Source: Saussurea involucrata
Lineage: Eukaryota > Streptophyta > Magnoliopsida > Asterales > Asteraceae
Direction of reading: 5' to 3'
Assembly (NCBI GenBank): GCA_033807775.1
Contig: CM066322.1
Coordinates: 17,039,001-17,103,000 of the forward strand
DNA length: 64,000 bases
A program made the translations under genes and the position numbers. Positions 33,093 to 42,445 of the stretch are shown here, in pieces. How positions within the stretch are numbered: the stretch's first letter is position 1; every line of letters starts with the position of its first letter. The notes below the pieces were generated by a model that saw only the letters and a list, made by a program, of their open reading frames with translations, was not told where the DNA came from and ran no database searches.

Positions 33093-34298
33093 ATGGCTCA
33101 ACAAAATGCTTGGTTTTCTAAATCTCTTCTTATTGATTTCGAAAATTTTGATCTTTGGGCAAATTCTTTTGAACGTTATGTTCGTGGGATAAATCAAAAA
33201 ATTTGGGATATTATTATTAAAGGAAATTTCAAACCCACAAAATTTCAAAACAACAAAGTTGTTGAAAAACCTAGCTCGGAATGGTCCGACGAAGATGAGG
33301 CTAATTATTGTTTAAATTATGAAGCCAAAAATTTTCTCTTTTCGGTTCTTACTAACGATGATATTGAGCGTGTTTATCTCTTTGAAACTGCTCGTGATAT
33401 TTGGGAGAACTTGAACATCACCTATGGTGGAAACTCAAAAGAAAAGAGAGACGAAACCCGAGATCAAAGAAATGAAGAAACGTGTCTCATCGTCGACTGC
33501 AAGAAAGAGGTATGTACTTCATACTCAAGTTATTCTAGTTGTAGTGATAACGATGATGATATTGATATGTTAAATGTCTCTTTTCAAAAATTGATTGTTC
33601 TCGTAAATAGTTATAAAAATGAGAATGCTAAATTAAAAGAAGAACTATTATTATGTCAAAATGAGTTGAATAATTGTAAACAAACCATTGCATGTGATAA
33701 TAAAATCAAAAATGAGTTAATTGATAAAGTTATCACTTTAGAAAAGAAAGCATGCGAAAATATTGTTTGCAAATCATGTGATGTTTTAAATAAGAAACTT
33801 GCATGTTTAAATAAAAAGTCACATGAAAATATTATTTGTGCAAAATGTGATATTCTTAAAAATGAAAATGCATGTTTAAAAGCTAAATGCGATTCATATG
33901 AAAAGGACAATATGTTAGCTAATGCATTTCAAAATAGCAATGATAAAGTGCTTAAAATGCTAAATATGCCTAATCGTATAAATTGTCGTAAAGGCATTGG
34001 TTCCGATACATGTGTTGATAAATGTTCGTGTAAACCCATTAAAAGATTTTTTGCATCTCCTAAAGTTGATACGAGAAAACCTCCATATATGTCAAAAATA
34101 AAAAATGTGAATTATGGAAGGAAACCGCATGCTCGTATGTATATTGGTAATTTTTCTAGATCTAAAAATAATGCGAATATAAATGCTTCATTTTACGTCT
34201 ATGATAAATACGATCGTAAAATAAAAATGGTTAGAAAATGGATTCCGAAAGGAATGTTTAATGTTGATAATCCCGGTGGGATGCGTTTGTGGTTTTAA
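33093..34298 (+). CDS. Element B Gag protein
   Basis: A single intact frame of 401 codons, with ATG 57 bp after the primer site. Residues 1-115 look like the Gag N-terminal (DUF4219/UBN2-like) domain, with FDLWANSFERYVRG and an ARDIWENLNITYGG stretch. Residues 165-285 form a long coiled coil with Cys-rich repeats of the pattern ENIVCKSCDVLKNK. The end KWIPKGMF...GGMRLWF matches the segment that precedes the protease in Copia gag-pol proteins, after which the frame simply stops. No canonical CCHC knuckle is visible. It should assemble virus-like particles; reverse transcription must be provided in trans. Confidence 0.85.
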   Translation: MAQQNAWFSKSLLIDFENFDLWANSFERYVRGINQKIWDIIIKGNFKPTKFQNNKVVEKPSSEWSDEDEANYCLNYEAKNFLFSVLTNDDIERVYLFETARDIWENLNITYGGNSKEKRDETRDQRNEETCLIVDCKKEVCTSYSSYSSCSDNDDDIDMLNVSFQKLIVLVNSYKNENAKLKEELLLCQNELNNCKQTIACDNKIKNELIDKVITLEKKACENIVCKSCDVLNKKLACLNKKSHENIICAKCDILKNENACLKAKCDSYEKDNMLANAFQNSNDKVLKMLNMPNRINCRKGIGSDTCVDKCSCKPIKRFFASPKVDTRKPPYMSKIKNVNYGRKPHARMYIGNFSRSKNNANINASFYVYDKYDRKIKMVRKWIPKGMFNVDNPGGMRLWF

Positions 34299-34862
34299 AC
34301 CATTTATATGGCTTTGTATGTTTGTCGTGTTTGTTTTATGTCGACAACATATTTTTTTTGCAGTTTATGTTTTATACTAACTGTTAAAAGGACCCATAAG
34401 AAAAGGGTACCACGAAATATTTTCTTTGCCTTTTGTAGGTGTTACCTGCCGAGGTTATAATACGTGGTTACCTGCCGAGGTTATAATACGTGGTTACCTG
34501 ACGAGGTCATAATACGTGGTGATTTTTTTTTAAAATCACATAAAATTAACCGAAAATTGAAGCCTTAAGATCCGTTTTGGTGCAAGTGTTTCGTATTGGT
34601 TTGTATATCTTTGTCTCTATTGCTTTTTGCATTTTATTTTATCCCTCAAATTTTATAAAATCAAATTGATATCGTTATTAATTTGAGGGGGAGCGTTTTA
34701 GCTCTTTTACCCATGAGTTTATGCTCTCTCAATTATATGCATATTTTGAGGGGGAGCATCTCTCGAGGGGAAGCATACCGTCTTTCTTGACCCTTTTTGT
34801 TTCGACAAACGGGGGAGAGAAACCGCACATGCTCTTGCTTAGCGGTTGTGTTTGTCATCATC
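34299..34862 (+). other. Element B 3' untranslated interior with 26-bp tandem repeat
   Basis: 560 bp without a gene. Three tandem copies of a 26-bp unit (GTTACCTGCCGAGG...) lie at 34441-34518, the third with two changes. Several GAGGGGGAGC words lie at 34683-34765, resembling duplicated purine tracts. Confidence 0.75.
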
Positions 34863-34876
34863 AAAAAGGGGGAGAT
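34863..34876 (+). other. Element B polypurine tract
   Basis: AAAAAGGGGGAGAT immediately before the right LTR. Confidence 0.9.
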
Positions 34877-36083
34877 TGTTGGTGCAAGTGTACCACATCT
34901 CTATATATTTATATATATTTATTTTGATGATTACAAACACACCGTATTATTGTTTATCTAACAATTTAATCCAAGTGTGCAGTTGTTGAAGAACACGAAG
35001 ATTTAATCTGAAGGGTTCAAAGACGGAAGTGTTTACGTCGTCATTATTGTTTATAACTAATAATGATAAACACCCTAAAATAATATACCACTTGGATATT
35101 TCTAAAAACCTTAAATAATTTATTTAAATAAGTTTATTGAGAAGATCCAGCAGATTTGGTTGCGTCCTGGAAAGTCCTTTTTCTGACGGCGGTATACCGC
35201 GGCGGTACAGCCGGTATACCGCGGGTACACTACGGCCGGTATACCGCGGCTGTTCAGCCGGTATACCGCGGCAGGCTCGGTGTACAATTCTGATTGGTTG
35301 AAAGTTACTTTTCCTGACGGCGGTATACCGCGAGTCCCAGCCGGTATACCGCGGGTACGTAATTCCTGTCAACTTTGCATGTAGCCGTTGGTGTGTCAGT
35401 TACTTTTTCTGACGGCGGTATACCGCGTGCTTTTGGCGGTATACCGCGCCTCATGTTTCCGTTGGAGCTTCCTTGGTATAAAAGAAGATGCTGGTGATAA
35501 AGACCAAAATACAAAAAGTAACAAGCAGCATTCAAACTCTCAACTCTCAGCTCTCTCATTTATATATATATATTTTATAAAACATTTTTTATAAAATATC
35601 CAAGTGTGAGATATTATACAAGAGTGATTACCCATTGTGAGTTATACTCCTCTTGTAAGTATTTGAATAACGGGTGTGTGATCCTGTTTATCTCATAGCA
35701 GAGGCTTGAGAAACTATTACAAATTCCTTTGTATTTGGTTTGTGTTCTACCGTAAAGAATACATTTATTGGATCGTGTCGAGAAGTGTCTCGGCTGCTGG
35801 TTTATCACAGTTGGTGGTAAATCAGTAAATCTCTGTGTCAAGTATCTCTATCCCTTATCTCTTTATTTATTCCGCTGTGCTTTATTATATTTGTTTATAT
35901 AAACTGCTTTGCATTTATATTTATTTATATAATCTCTGTGTATTTGTTTATATTTACACTCTTCTTTATTATTTGTATACTCTGATTTATTTTTACTGTT
36001 TCAGTACTGTATTTATTTATAAAAGAATTTTTGAAAGTAAAAGATTTTAAATACAACCTTACCCCCCCTTAGGTTGTCTAACA
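34877..36083 (+). repeat. Element B 3' LTR
   Basis: Second LTR, including the palindrome array at 35190-35446 and TATA box at 35477-35483. Ends TTGTCTAACA, followed by CATAC. Confidence 0.95.
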
Positions 36084-36143
36084 CATACAAAAAATAATAA
36101 ATAAACAAAAATATTTACAAAATATATACAAAATATACAGTAT

Positions 36144-37061
36144 CTAAGTTATACTTACAGAGGTTTTGGTTACCCATATACGTATGGGTCCTATTGTATG
36201 AAACGCCTTTATGCATTTGTCATACATACCATAAATGAAAAGCTTTTTGTCTTTTTGAGCATTTTGAACAGGTATAGAGCCTTTCACTATCCAAACCTTT
36301 TTCACCTTTTTAAAAGTTTGATTAACTAATTTGTCCAACCTATGATCATGCAAAAATTTCAATGTTGAGGTCTGAAGTTTTGAAAACATATTTGGCTTAA
36401 AAGATCCTTCAAAATTAAATTTCTTGATCCGTTTAGCAAAAATATTCTTTTTCCTTAAATTTTCCTCAAGCATCTTTTGGAGATTAGATTTGCATCTTTT
36501 CTCCAACATGATTTCAGTTGATAAATTAGAGAGTCTTTTTGTTAGTTTGGATATTTCTGTTTTAAAAATCCTTCTCTCTCTTTCAAAGTCATCTCTTTGA
36601 CTTAAATCTTGAAATCTTTGAATCTTCAACTGTTCAGATTCTTTTCTTTCAGAATCAGATTCTTTCCTTTCTTTTTCAAGGATATTCTGCAATTCTGAGA
36701 TTTTACATGTAAGCTCCATAGACTTTGTTTCAAGAACAATTTTCTTCTCTTCATAATTTCCTCTTTCATTGACCACAATCTTTTCAAAATTGGAAATTAG
36801 TTTAGAGAAGTTTAAACATTTTAGTTCAAGTCTTTTCTTTTCTTCAACTGACACAGATAAGTTCCTTTTTAGTTCAAGATTTTCACAGTTTAAAATTTTA
36901 ACAGATTCTTCAAGTTTAGCAATTTTATCAGAAATAATAAAAATGCTTTTGTTCTTTTCTTCTAGTTCTTTTTCAAGAGAAGGAATTATTTTGCGAAAAT
37001 TTGTGCTGAGTTTTGAATAAAAAATTGAATCAGCATCACCACAAAATTTCATTCTAGACAT
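36144..37061 (-). CDS. Element A Gag-like coiled-coil protein
   Basis: A 305-codon frame; the start at 37061 is 177 bp inside the primer site. Residues 25-215 are strongly coiled-coil, rich in Glu/Lys/Leu (for example IIPSLEKELEEKNKS). Residues 245-300 contain KKVWIVKGS and GPIRIWVTKTS, which correspond to the W-V-P-K repeats that join Gag to protease in SIRE-type Copia polyproteins. The typical N-terminal Gag domain seems shortened and the frame ends where protease should begin. Probably a particle protein of a non-autonomous element, or the leftover of one. Confidence 0.7.
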   Translation of the reverse strand: MSRMKFCGDADSIFYSKLSTNFRKIIPSLEKELEEKNKSIFIISDKIAKLEESVKILNCENLELKRNLSVSVEEKKRLELKCLNFSKLISNFEKIVVNERGNYEEKKIVLETKSMELTCKISELQNILEKERKESDSERKESEQLKIQRFQDLSQRDDFERERRIFKTEISKLTKRLSNLSTEIMLEKRCKSNLQKMLEENLRKKNIFAKRIKKFNFEGSFKPNMFSKLQTSTLKFLHDHRLDKLVNQTFKKVKKVWIVKGSIPVQNAQKDKKLFIYGMYDKCIKAFHTIGPIRIWVTKTSVSIT

Positions 37062-37237
37062 TTTAAATGAGGTTTTTAACGAAAGAAACAGTTTCTATGA
37101 TGTTACCAGATCGAATAAATCGAAAATGGCAGTAAAACAGAATCTGTTTTTAGAAATGAAGAACAGGTTAAAACCATATAATTTCTATCAAAAATCTTGT
37201 AAAAACGAGGATCACTTGATATTGAAAATCAAGCTAC

Positions 37238-37249
37238 GCTCTGATACCA
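37238..37249 (-). other. Element A primer-binding site
   Basis: GCTCTGATACCA on the plus strand is the complement of TGGTATCAGAGC, next to the right LTR; this fixes the orientation as minus. Confidence 0.92.
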
Positions 37250-37251
37250 AT

Positions 37252-38106
37252 TGTTGGTTCCCGTTTTGCTTATACAAGATTATCAGATCTATTAGTTCGA
37301 GTTTATGTTTGATGTGGAAGAGTATTTGAAGAACTAACAGATATGTTTGATAGATTTTGAACACACAATATCAAATAAACAGTGAAAAGAACAGATTTAT
37401 AGTACAAAGACCCACTGTATTTAATATATCAAGAACACTTAGAACAGATTTGACGCTAATTGTGTGCAAGTGTTTTGTGTAAACCGGTAAAGTGTTAAAA
37501 CGGTGTTAGGAAGAACTAAACATTAGTCTTCCTTTTATACTACTCTAAGGGGACCATAAAGCATGAGCTACTGTTTAGAACGGATGGCATGAATAGTTGA
37601 ACGGACGGCATGAACAGTTGAACGTGCTGTATTGCATTTAATGTCGCAGACGTCTATTATGTACTAAGCCCTATTGAGTCCACTCATAGTTTGACACGTT
37701 GAAGTTGGACAGGACACGTTTCCATGCAAGTTGATGAACAGGTCAGGAACAGTAGCAAGATATTATAAATATCTTCCAAGTCTTTAGAGAGGACCACAGA
37801 GGCTCTGTAAGGTGTTACAGAGGTTCTGCGGTCTGGTCCTTTGTAGAGTAGTCTTCACTGGGTTCCTTGTCTTCTGAAGTTGTCTGCAGAGGCTCTGTTA
37901 TCGGTGACAGAGGTTCTGAGGTCTTGATCTTCTGTAGCGTTCTTCTGTAGTTTCTTCGGTCTTTGATTACTCTTGATCAAACTTCCTTTGTTTCTTCTGT
38001 GATGCGCGACAGAGCTTCTGTTGTATTCAGCAGAGCTTCTGTGGAAGTTCTTCTGTACTTGGCCATTTTTCAATACTTCTAATATTTCAGAATATTGGAG
38101 CTAACA
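37252..38106 (-). repeat. Element A 5' LTR
   Basis: Pair of 29105-29959 with equal length; differences are scattered single substitutions. Confidence 0.92.
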
Positions 38107-38111
38107 CTTTC

Positions 38112-38916
38112 TTCTTTGGTCTGGATTCTTGAGTCTGAAACTGTGTTTCAATGAGTTCTTCACCACATTTCCTTTAAAAGTGTGTTTGAGGGTTTTGCTT
38201 GTATAAACCGATTTAAGGGATCAAAAGGGGATTAAGTGAGTGTTTTATGGTTGGGAAATGAACCCAGTTGTGTGCTTAATCAACTCTTGGGTAAAAATCG
38301 GATTTCTAATCACTTTTGGAAATTAGTTTTTCATCCAGACCGTAGTTTTCGGACGTCGCTCGTCCGGACAGTAGTGTCCGGACAATGGAGGTTTCCGGTT
38401 AGGGCTCGTAGGTATCCGGGTATCGTTGGTATCCGGGTTAGTGCGTTTAACTCAGGTCTCCGGATGAGACATCCGGAAAGTAGGTGCAACCGGAAAGTGG
38501 TTGCGTCCGGATAGTGGGTCTGGAAAGTTCCTGCGTTCGGATAGTGTTAGTGTCCGGATAGTGTTAGCGTTCGGATAGTGTTAATGTCCGGATAGTGTTA
38601 GTGTCCGGAAAGTGTTTAATGGACAGTAGGGTCAGATCGCTTGAACTGATACGAATCTAATGCCCTTAGGTGTTCGATTGGATTAGCTTGGAGATATTTA
38701 AGAAGTGCGTTCAACGTTAACCAAAGGTGAGTTCTCTCAACCCTTCTATGACGTACTATGTTTTACTGATTATGGTTTCTTTTACGAGCATGAACTGTTT
38801 TATAAATGTCACGCATGTTTTCCATAAACTGCATGTTTTATTTAAAGAAGTATATTCAGCAAATGAATGATGCTTGGAGTTTTCATGAATATGATTTCAA
38901 TACGTTATGTGCATGC
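38112..38916 (+). repeat. LARD-2 5' LTR, segment 2
   Basis: Resumes after element A and its CTTTC duplication; its start matches 58479-58563 of the 3' LTR up to GAGGGTTT. It contains the CCGGA array at 38340-38625, and ends at CATGC where element C inserted. Confidence 0.88.
38340..38625 (+). repeat. TCCGGA/TCCGGATAGTGTTAG array in LARD-2 LTR
   Basis: About fifteen CCGGA motifs, the last six in near-tandem 18-bp spacing with the unit GTCCGGATAGTGTTA. Comparable arrays occur at the same relative position in LARD-1 (290-370, 6065-6160) and in the solo LTR. Confidence 0.85.
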
Positions 38917-39847
38917 TGTTAATGCCAAAAATCGCACCAAAGGGACAACTTAAGGTCGATGTGGACTTAATCAACTAAAGAAAGGATCTTTCGACGAAAC
39001 GTGCGACGAGGATAAAAAATAAAGGAGACAAGGGATTTGATGACGCAGGAAAAACCTCAACGAGGAAAAAACCTGCGGACGACAGCGGATGTCGTCGCTG
39101 CACTATGGTCGCCAATCAGGGGCGATGTCCTTGGTACTGGTATCGATCGTACGATGATTACAATACAAATGAAGAAAATGCTTCGAAATTTAAAGTACAA
39201 GTGTTTGAAATGTAAAACAGGTGTTTGTCGTGTGTGAATACAAAGTGTAAACAACTGTTGATCGAGGGCTGTTGTCGTGCGTTGAGAGCATTAACTTGAG
39301 CTTCTCTTCGTGTGTTCTTGAGTTCGCTGAATGATTCTGGCCTTCAGTACTTGATTTCCAGAGTTTGAGTGTTCTTTTTTGTGAGTTCGGATGTTTTTCT
39401 CTGCTGTTCGATGATGTTCACCGATGTTTTTCTCATGATCTAGCTTGTTTTTTATAGCCTTCGGGTCGTTAATTAGCTCCATGAATGCTCTTATTAACGG
39501 CTACAACGGTCGGAAACGGTCGCCGGAGTGAATATCCATAATGATCTTCGTCCGTTACGGCTGCCGGCTGTTAATGGCTTTGACTCCTGCATTAAACACT
39601 TAACAAACGTAACAGTCATGGTTAACGTTAGCTTAGGCCGAGGTTGCATGGTCTTACACGACGGTCGTGCGGGACGGGCGACGCTATGGTCGAGCATCGT
39701 GAGGAACGTTCGACTTACCTTTCACGAGGAATGACGGATGTTTTCTGGGTTCTTGTCGAGACCTTATCTTAATACAAGATATAGTTCAAAATCATGCGTC
39801 TTACCTGTTCTGGTCGTGGTCGTACGACGTGATTTTTTGCCCAAACA
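38917..39847 (-). repeat. Element C 3' LTR
   Basis: TGTTAATGCC...GCCCAAACA on the plus strand. It is followed by GTTTGCCCCCAAAATTTG, the complement of the purine tract. Confidence 0.92.
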
Positions 39848-40008
39848 GTTTGCCCCCAAAATTTGAAAGAAGGATGGCAAATTCGAGTTTAAATTTTGTC
39901 AATCAAACGTGTAAGAAATAAGATAAGGGTTGAAAATTACCTTAGTCGCCATAGAACTAGACTGATCCGCCTCTAACTGAACGAGAAGTTGGAAGGGGAA
40001 CGAGGTCG

Positions 40009-40026
40009 TGACGTCATGCTGACGTA
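40009..40026 (+). promoter_or_regulatory. TGACG pair upstream of the element C antisense gene
   Basis: TGACGTCA at 40009 and TGACGTA at 40020, 11 bp apart start to start. This resembles the plant as-1 element (two TGACG boxes bound by TGA-type bZIP factors). The same pair is at 52895-52912 in element D, upstream of its antisense gene. Confidence 0.5.
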
Positions 40027-40207
40027 TGATCGTGCTTACCAGCTGTCGATGCCAAGTGTCGATGATCCGTGCGGGTATGCGAAAGGACGGGGATGCGTGG
40101 CAATCATCTGAAGGACTCGATCTGACGCGATCTCTTGCATAAATCAGGACCTTGACGGTATTTCCTTGTTTCGTCTTTGAAGAGTTCATTCAGATAGTGA
40201 TTTTGCT

Positions 40208-41235
40208 TTGATTTTCTTAAAGTCGAGGATGATAGCTCCGTGGGAGATATCTTCTAAGGCGTGGATCGCGATTGACGCGATGTTTGTGATTCCTGCGCAT
40301 CTGGCGACGATGTCGTTTGCGATTCTTGCGCATCTGGCGACGATGTCGTTTGTGATTCTTGCGCATCTGGCGACGATGTCTTCTGCTGCCACGTCGACCC
40401 TTTCATCAGCCGACATGGGCGAGGGTGTAAGGACGGGAGAGAACGAGGAGCTTATGGTGATCAACTTTGCATTGTCGCCGACCCTCTTGATTGACTACGT
40501 CCTCGTCAGGACGAAGTCACTTCCGCTTCTGGAGGAATATCAGCTCTTATCTTTCAAGGAGCGTTTTCAAGGGATCTCTGTCGAAGAGATTGGATTGTGT
40601 TTAGCCGAGCTGGCGCGACACCAACAAGTTCTGCGCTTCCGGCAACGGTGACGAAACCGGTGTCCAAGGTGTTGACCCCAACGTCTGCCGACAAGGGCGA
40701 TGGGTCATCGACCGAAGTCATGACGGTCAACTTTACATTGCCGTCTGGCTTTATGGCGGATTGTGTCCTAGACGGGACGACGTTTTTTCCTCATCTGGGG
40801 AAATATTTGTTCCCGTCTTTCAGGGAGCGCTTTCACGGAGTTCCTACTAGAGAAATGGGATCTCAGGCTGCCGGTCTGGCGTTCACAGTAAGCGTCAATC
40901 TTTCATGACTCGTTTCATTCGTCGCTGTCGTTTATCGTTGTCCGTTGTTCATTGTCTAATGTGTTCTCATCTATTTTCAGACGTTTCAGTCGTCTTTGGC
41001 GTTGTATGCCGAGATGTCGAGAGTCGAGGAGTTAGTGGTGTCTGCTTTGAAAAGAGAGGAAGCGGCGTTAGAAAGGGAGAGGTCGGCTCTGGCGCGTGCT
41101 GACGAGTTGGCTGTTCAACTTTTCGATGCTCAGTACGAACTGCAGGTTCTAAGTCGAACGAAGGAAGTGGCAGATGAAGACCCTCAGGTCGGGACCTCAG
41201 GCAAGGATGCGACCGACGTTTCTCCTGCAGTCTAG
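40208..41235 (+). pseudogene. Element C antisense gene, 5'-truncated with duplicated exon
   Basis: Corresponds to exons 3 and 4 of the gene on the minus strand of element D. The exon-3 module (core INFALSPTLLIDYVL then LSFKERFQGISVEEIG) is present twice, at about 40440-40620 and 40720-40890, the second closer to D. A GT donor follows GCGTTCACA at 40889 and an AG acceptor lies at 40980, after which 40981-41235 encodes the coiled-coil exon and a final stop. The N-terminal PF04195-like exon is missing, replaced by a triplicated 33-bp repeat (40278-40380). The product is probably non-functional in this copy. Confidence 0.65.
40278..40380 (+). repeat. In-frame 33-bp tandem repeat, three copies
   Basis: The unit GATTCTTGCGCATCTGGCGA plus 13 further bases repeats three times with few changes, giving an 11-residue repeat (ILAHLATMSFV). 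Confidence 0.85.
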
Positions 41236-42037
41236 AAATTTTTTATTTTCTTTGTTTTTGCCACTCGACCTGTTGGTGGTCGAGTATGTAGCTAATGGTT
41301 CATTCAATGAATATATCTTTTGTTTCGAACTTTATGCTTTATTCAAATCATACTGATTATGAATTCGAACATAAAATACATATGAAATCATGCGGCTAAG
41401 GCACTCGTTGTCATACGATGAACCGTAAAATATAATAACGTGCGATTAAAGCATCCATTTAGGGTATGAAAGTTAAGAAACTTAGGGGTAAAGTCGTTTA
41501 GGCTTTGCGATTGTACGACTAGATCGTATGATGGATTTGAATCGTATGCCCCTGTGGAGGGATGGTCAAGGAAAAAAGTCCTGATCGTCTTTGTCGTGAG
41601 ACTTTGCGATATTAAAGTCATATAGTAGACTTTGGTGATTACTGTCGTGCGATTCTGTGATCAGATGATGTCAATGGTTGGTCGTTGGCTAACCAACGAC
41701 CCTCCGATGCTTAAGTCAGTAGTCGTTCGTGAGAAAAAATCGTATGAAAAGAACTAAAAAGGAAGTAAGGAACATACCTTTAGATTCTCTTTTTAGTGGG
41801 ATATTGCCCCCCTGTCGTTTATTATCCTATTCTTTTTGGAGGAAAAGATAGGTTTTAAATGACAGGATGACACGGTGATCCTGTGAGATATTTTCTTGCG
41901 TTGACTATGTTGCCGTGCGACAGGGCACCATAGTAGATTTATCCTTGTGGAAAAGATATTAATTTATCTGTGAGGTTAGGATAAAAGAGATGAACCTGTC
42001 GAGGCGTCGTAATTATGCTTGATCCTGCGACTTCAGT
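41236..42037. other. Element C spacer between antisense gene and protease
   Basis: About 800 bp with no gene. It occupies the place where RT-RNase H-integrase would lie in an autonomous relative. Its counterpart is 49738-50528 in element D, and the two are similar (GGTCGTTGGCTAACCAACGACC hairpin near 41680 and 50040). Confidence 0.75.
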
Positions 42038-42412
42038 TTATTTTCGCGGCTTCAAGGTAGACTTGTAGCACTCACGAGCGACTTTTGGCTCGCTCTTGAT
42101 CTCCTGGATTCCCCATGGCGTAGGGAATTTCAACATTTGATGATACGTCGAAGGAACAGTTTTCATATCATGAATCCATGGTCGACCTAAGATGATGTTA
42201 TAGGCCGACGCACAGTCGATGACGCTGAACTTGGTCTGCTTGTTGACTCCTCCGGCATAGACGGGCAAAATTATCTCTCCGAAGGTGCTCGTCGCTTCTC
42301 CATTGAAACCGACCAAAGTCGTCGAACGTCGGGTGATTTCCGAGCGATCGATTCCCATGGCTTTGATGGTGTTGAAAAAAATGACATTTGCTGAGATGCC
42401 CCCGTCGACCAA
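42038..42412 (-). pseudogene. Element C aspartic protease
   Basis: Protease of the Tat-lineage type. The active-site loop reads VDGGISANVIF, so D-T/S-G is D-G-G with Ile next, and it is preceded by a break. The flap and ILGRPWIHDM motif (about residues 75-85) are well kept, and the frame ends LKPRK just before the spacer, exactly as in element D. In the reading before it, a TAA at 42444-42446 replaces CAG of element D. Confidence 0.75.
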
Positions 42413-42445
42413 GACTTGACGAGTTAAACAGTTACCGACCGTGAG

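Larger units (their letters stand above)
31814..36083 (+). mobile_element. Element B: gag-only LTR element (TR-GAG type), very young
   Basis: LTRs 31814-33022 (1209 bp) and 34877-36083 (1207 bp) look essentially identical, differing by a TA repeat length. Target duplication CATAC at 31809-31813 and 36084-36088. Primer site, a single gag frame and a purine tract are all in place, and there is no pol. Terminal-repeat retrotransposons with a GAG gene are a known class of plant non-autonomous element. Near identity of LTRs implies recent mobilisation by enzymes supplied elsewhere. It lies inside element A, itself inside LARD-2. Confidence 0.93.
29105..38106 (-). mobile_element. Element A: Copia-like non-autonomous element with gag and 3' ORF, no pol
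   Basis: Two 855-bp LTRs of equal length (29105-29959 and 37252-38106), about 98% alike by eye, and target duplication CTTTC at 29100-29104 and 38107-38111. The minus orientation is shown by the primer site next to the right LTR and the purine tract next to the left LTR. Reading on the minus strand: primer site, a 305-codon coiled-coil gag-like frame, element B inserted, then a 421-codon frame with one stop. There is no room for protease, integrase or reverse transcriptase. The layout resembles SIRE/Maximus-type Copia elements with pol deleted. Confidence 0.9.
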
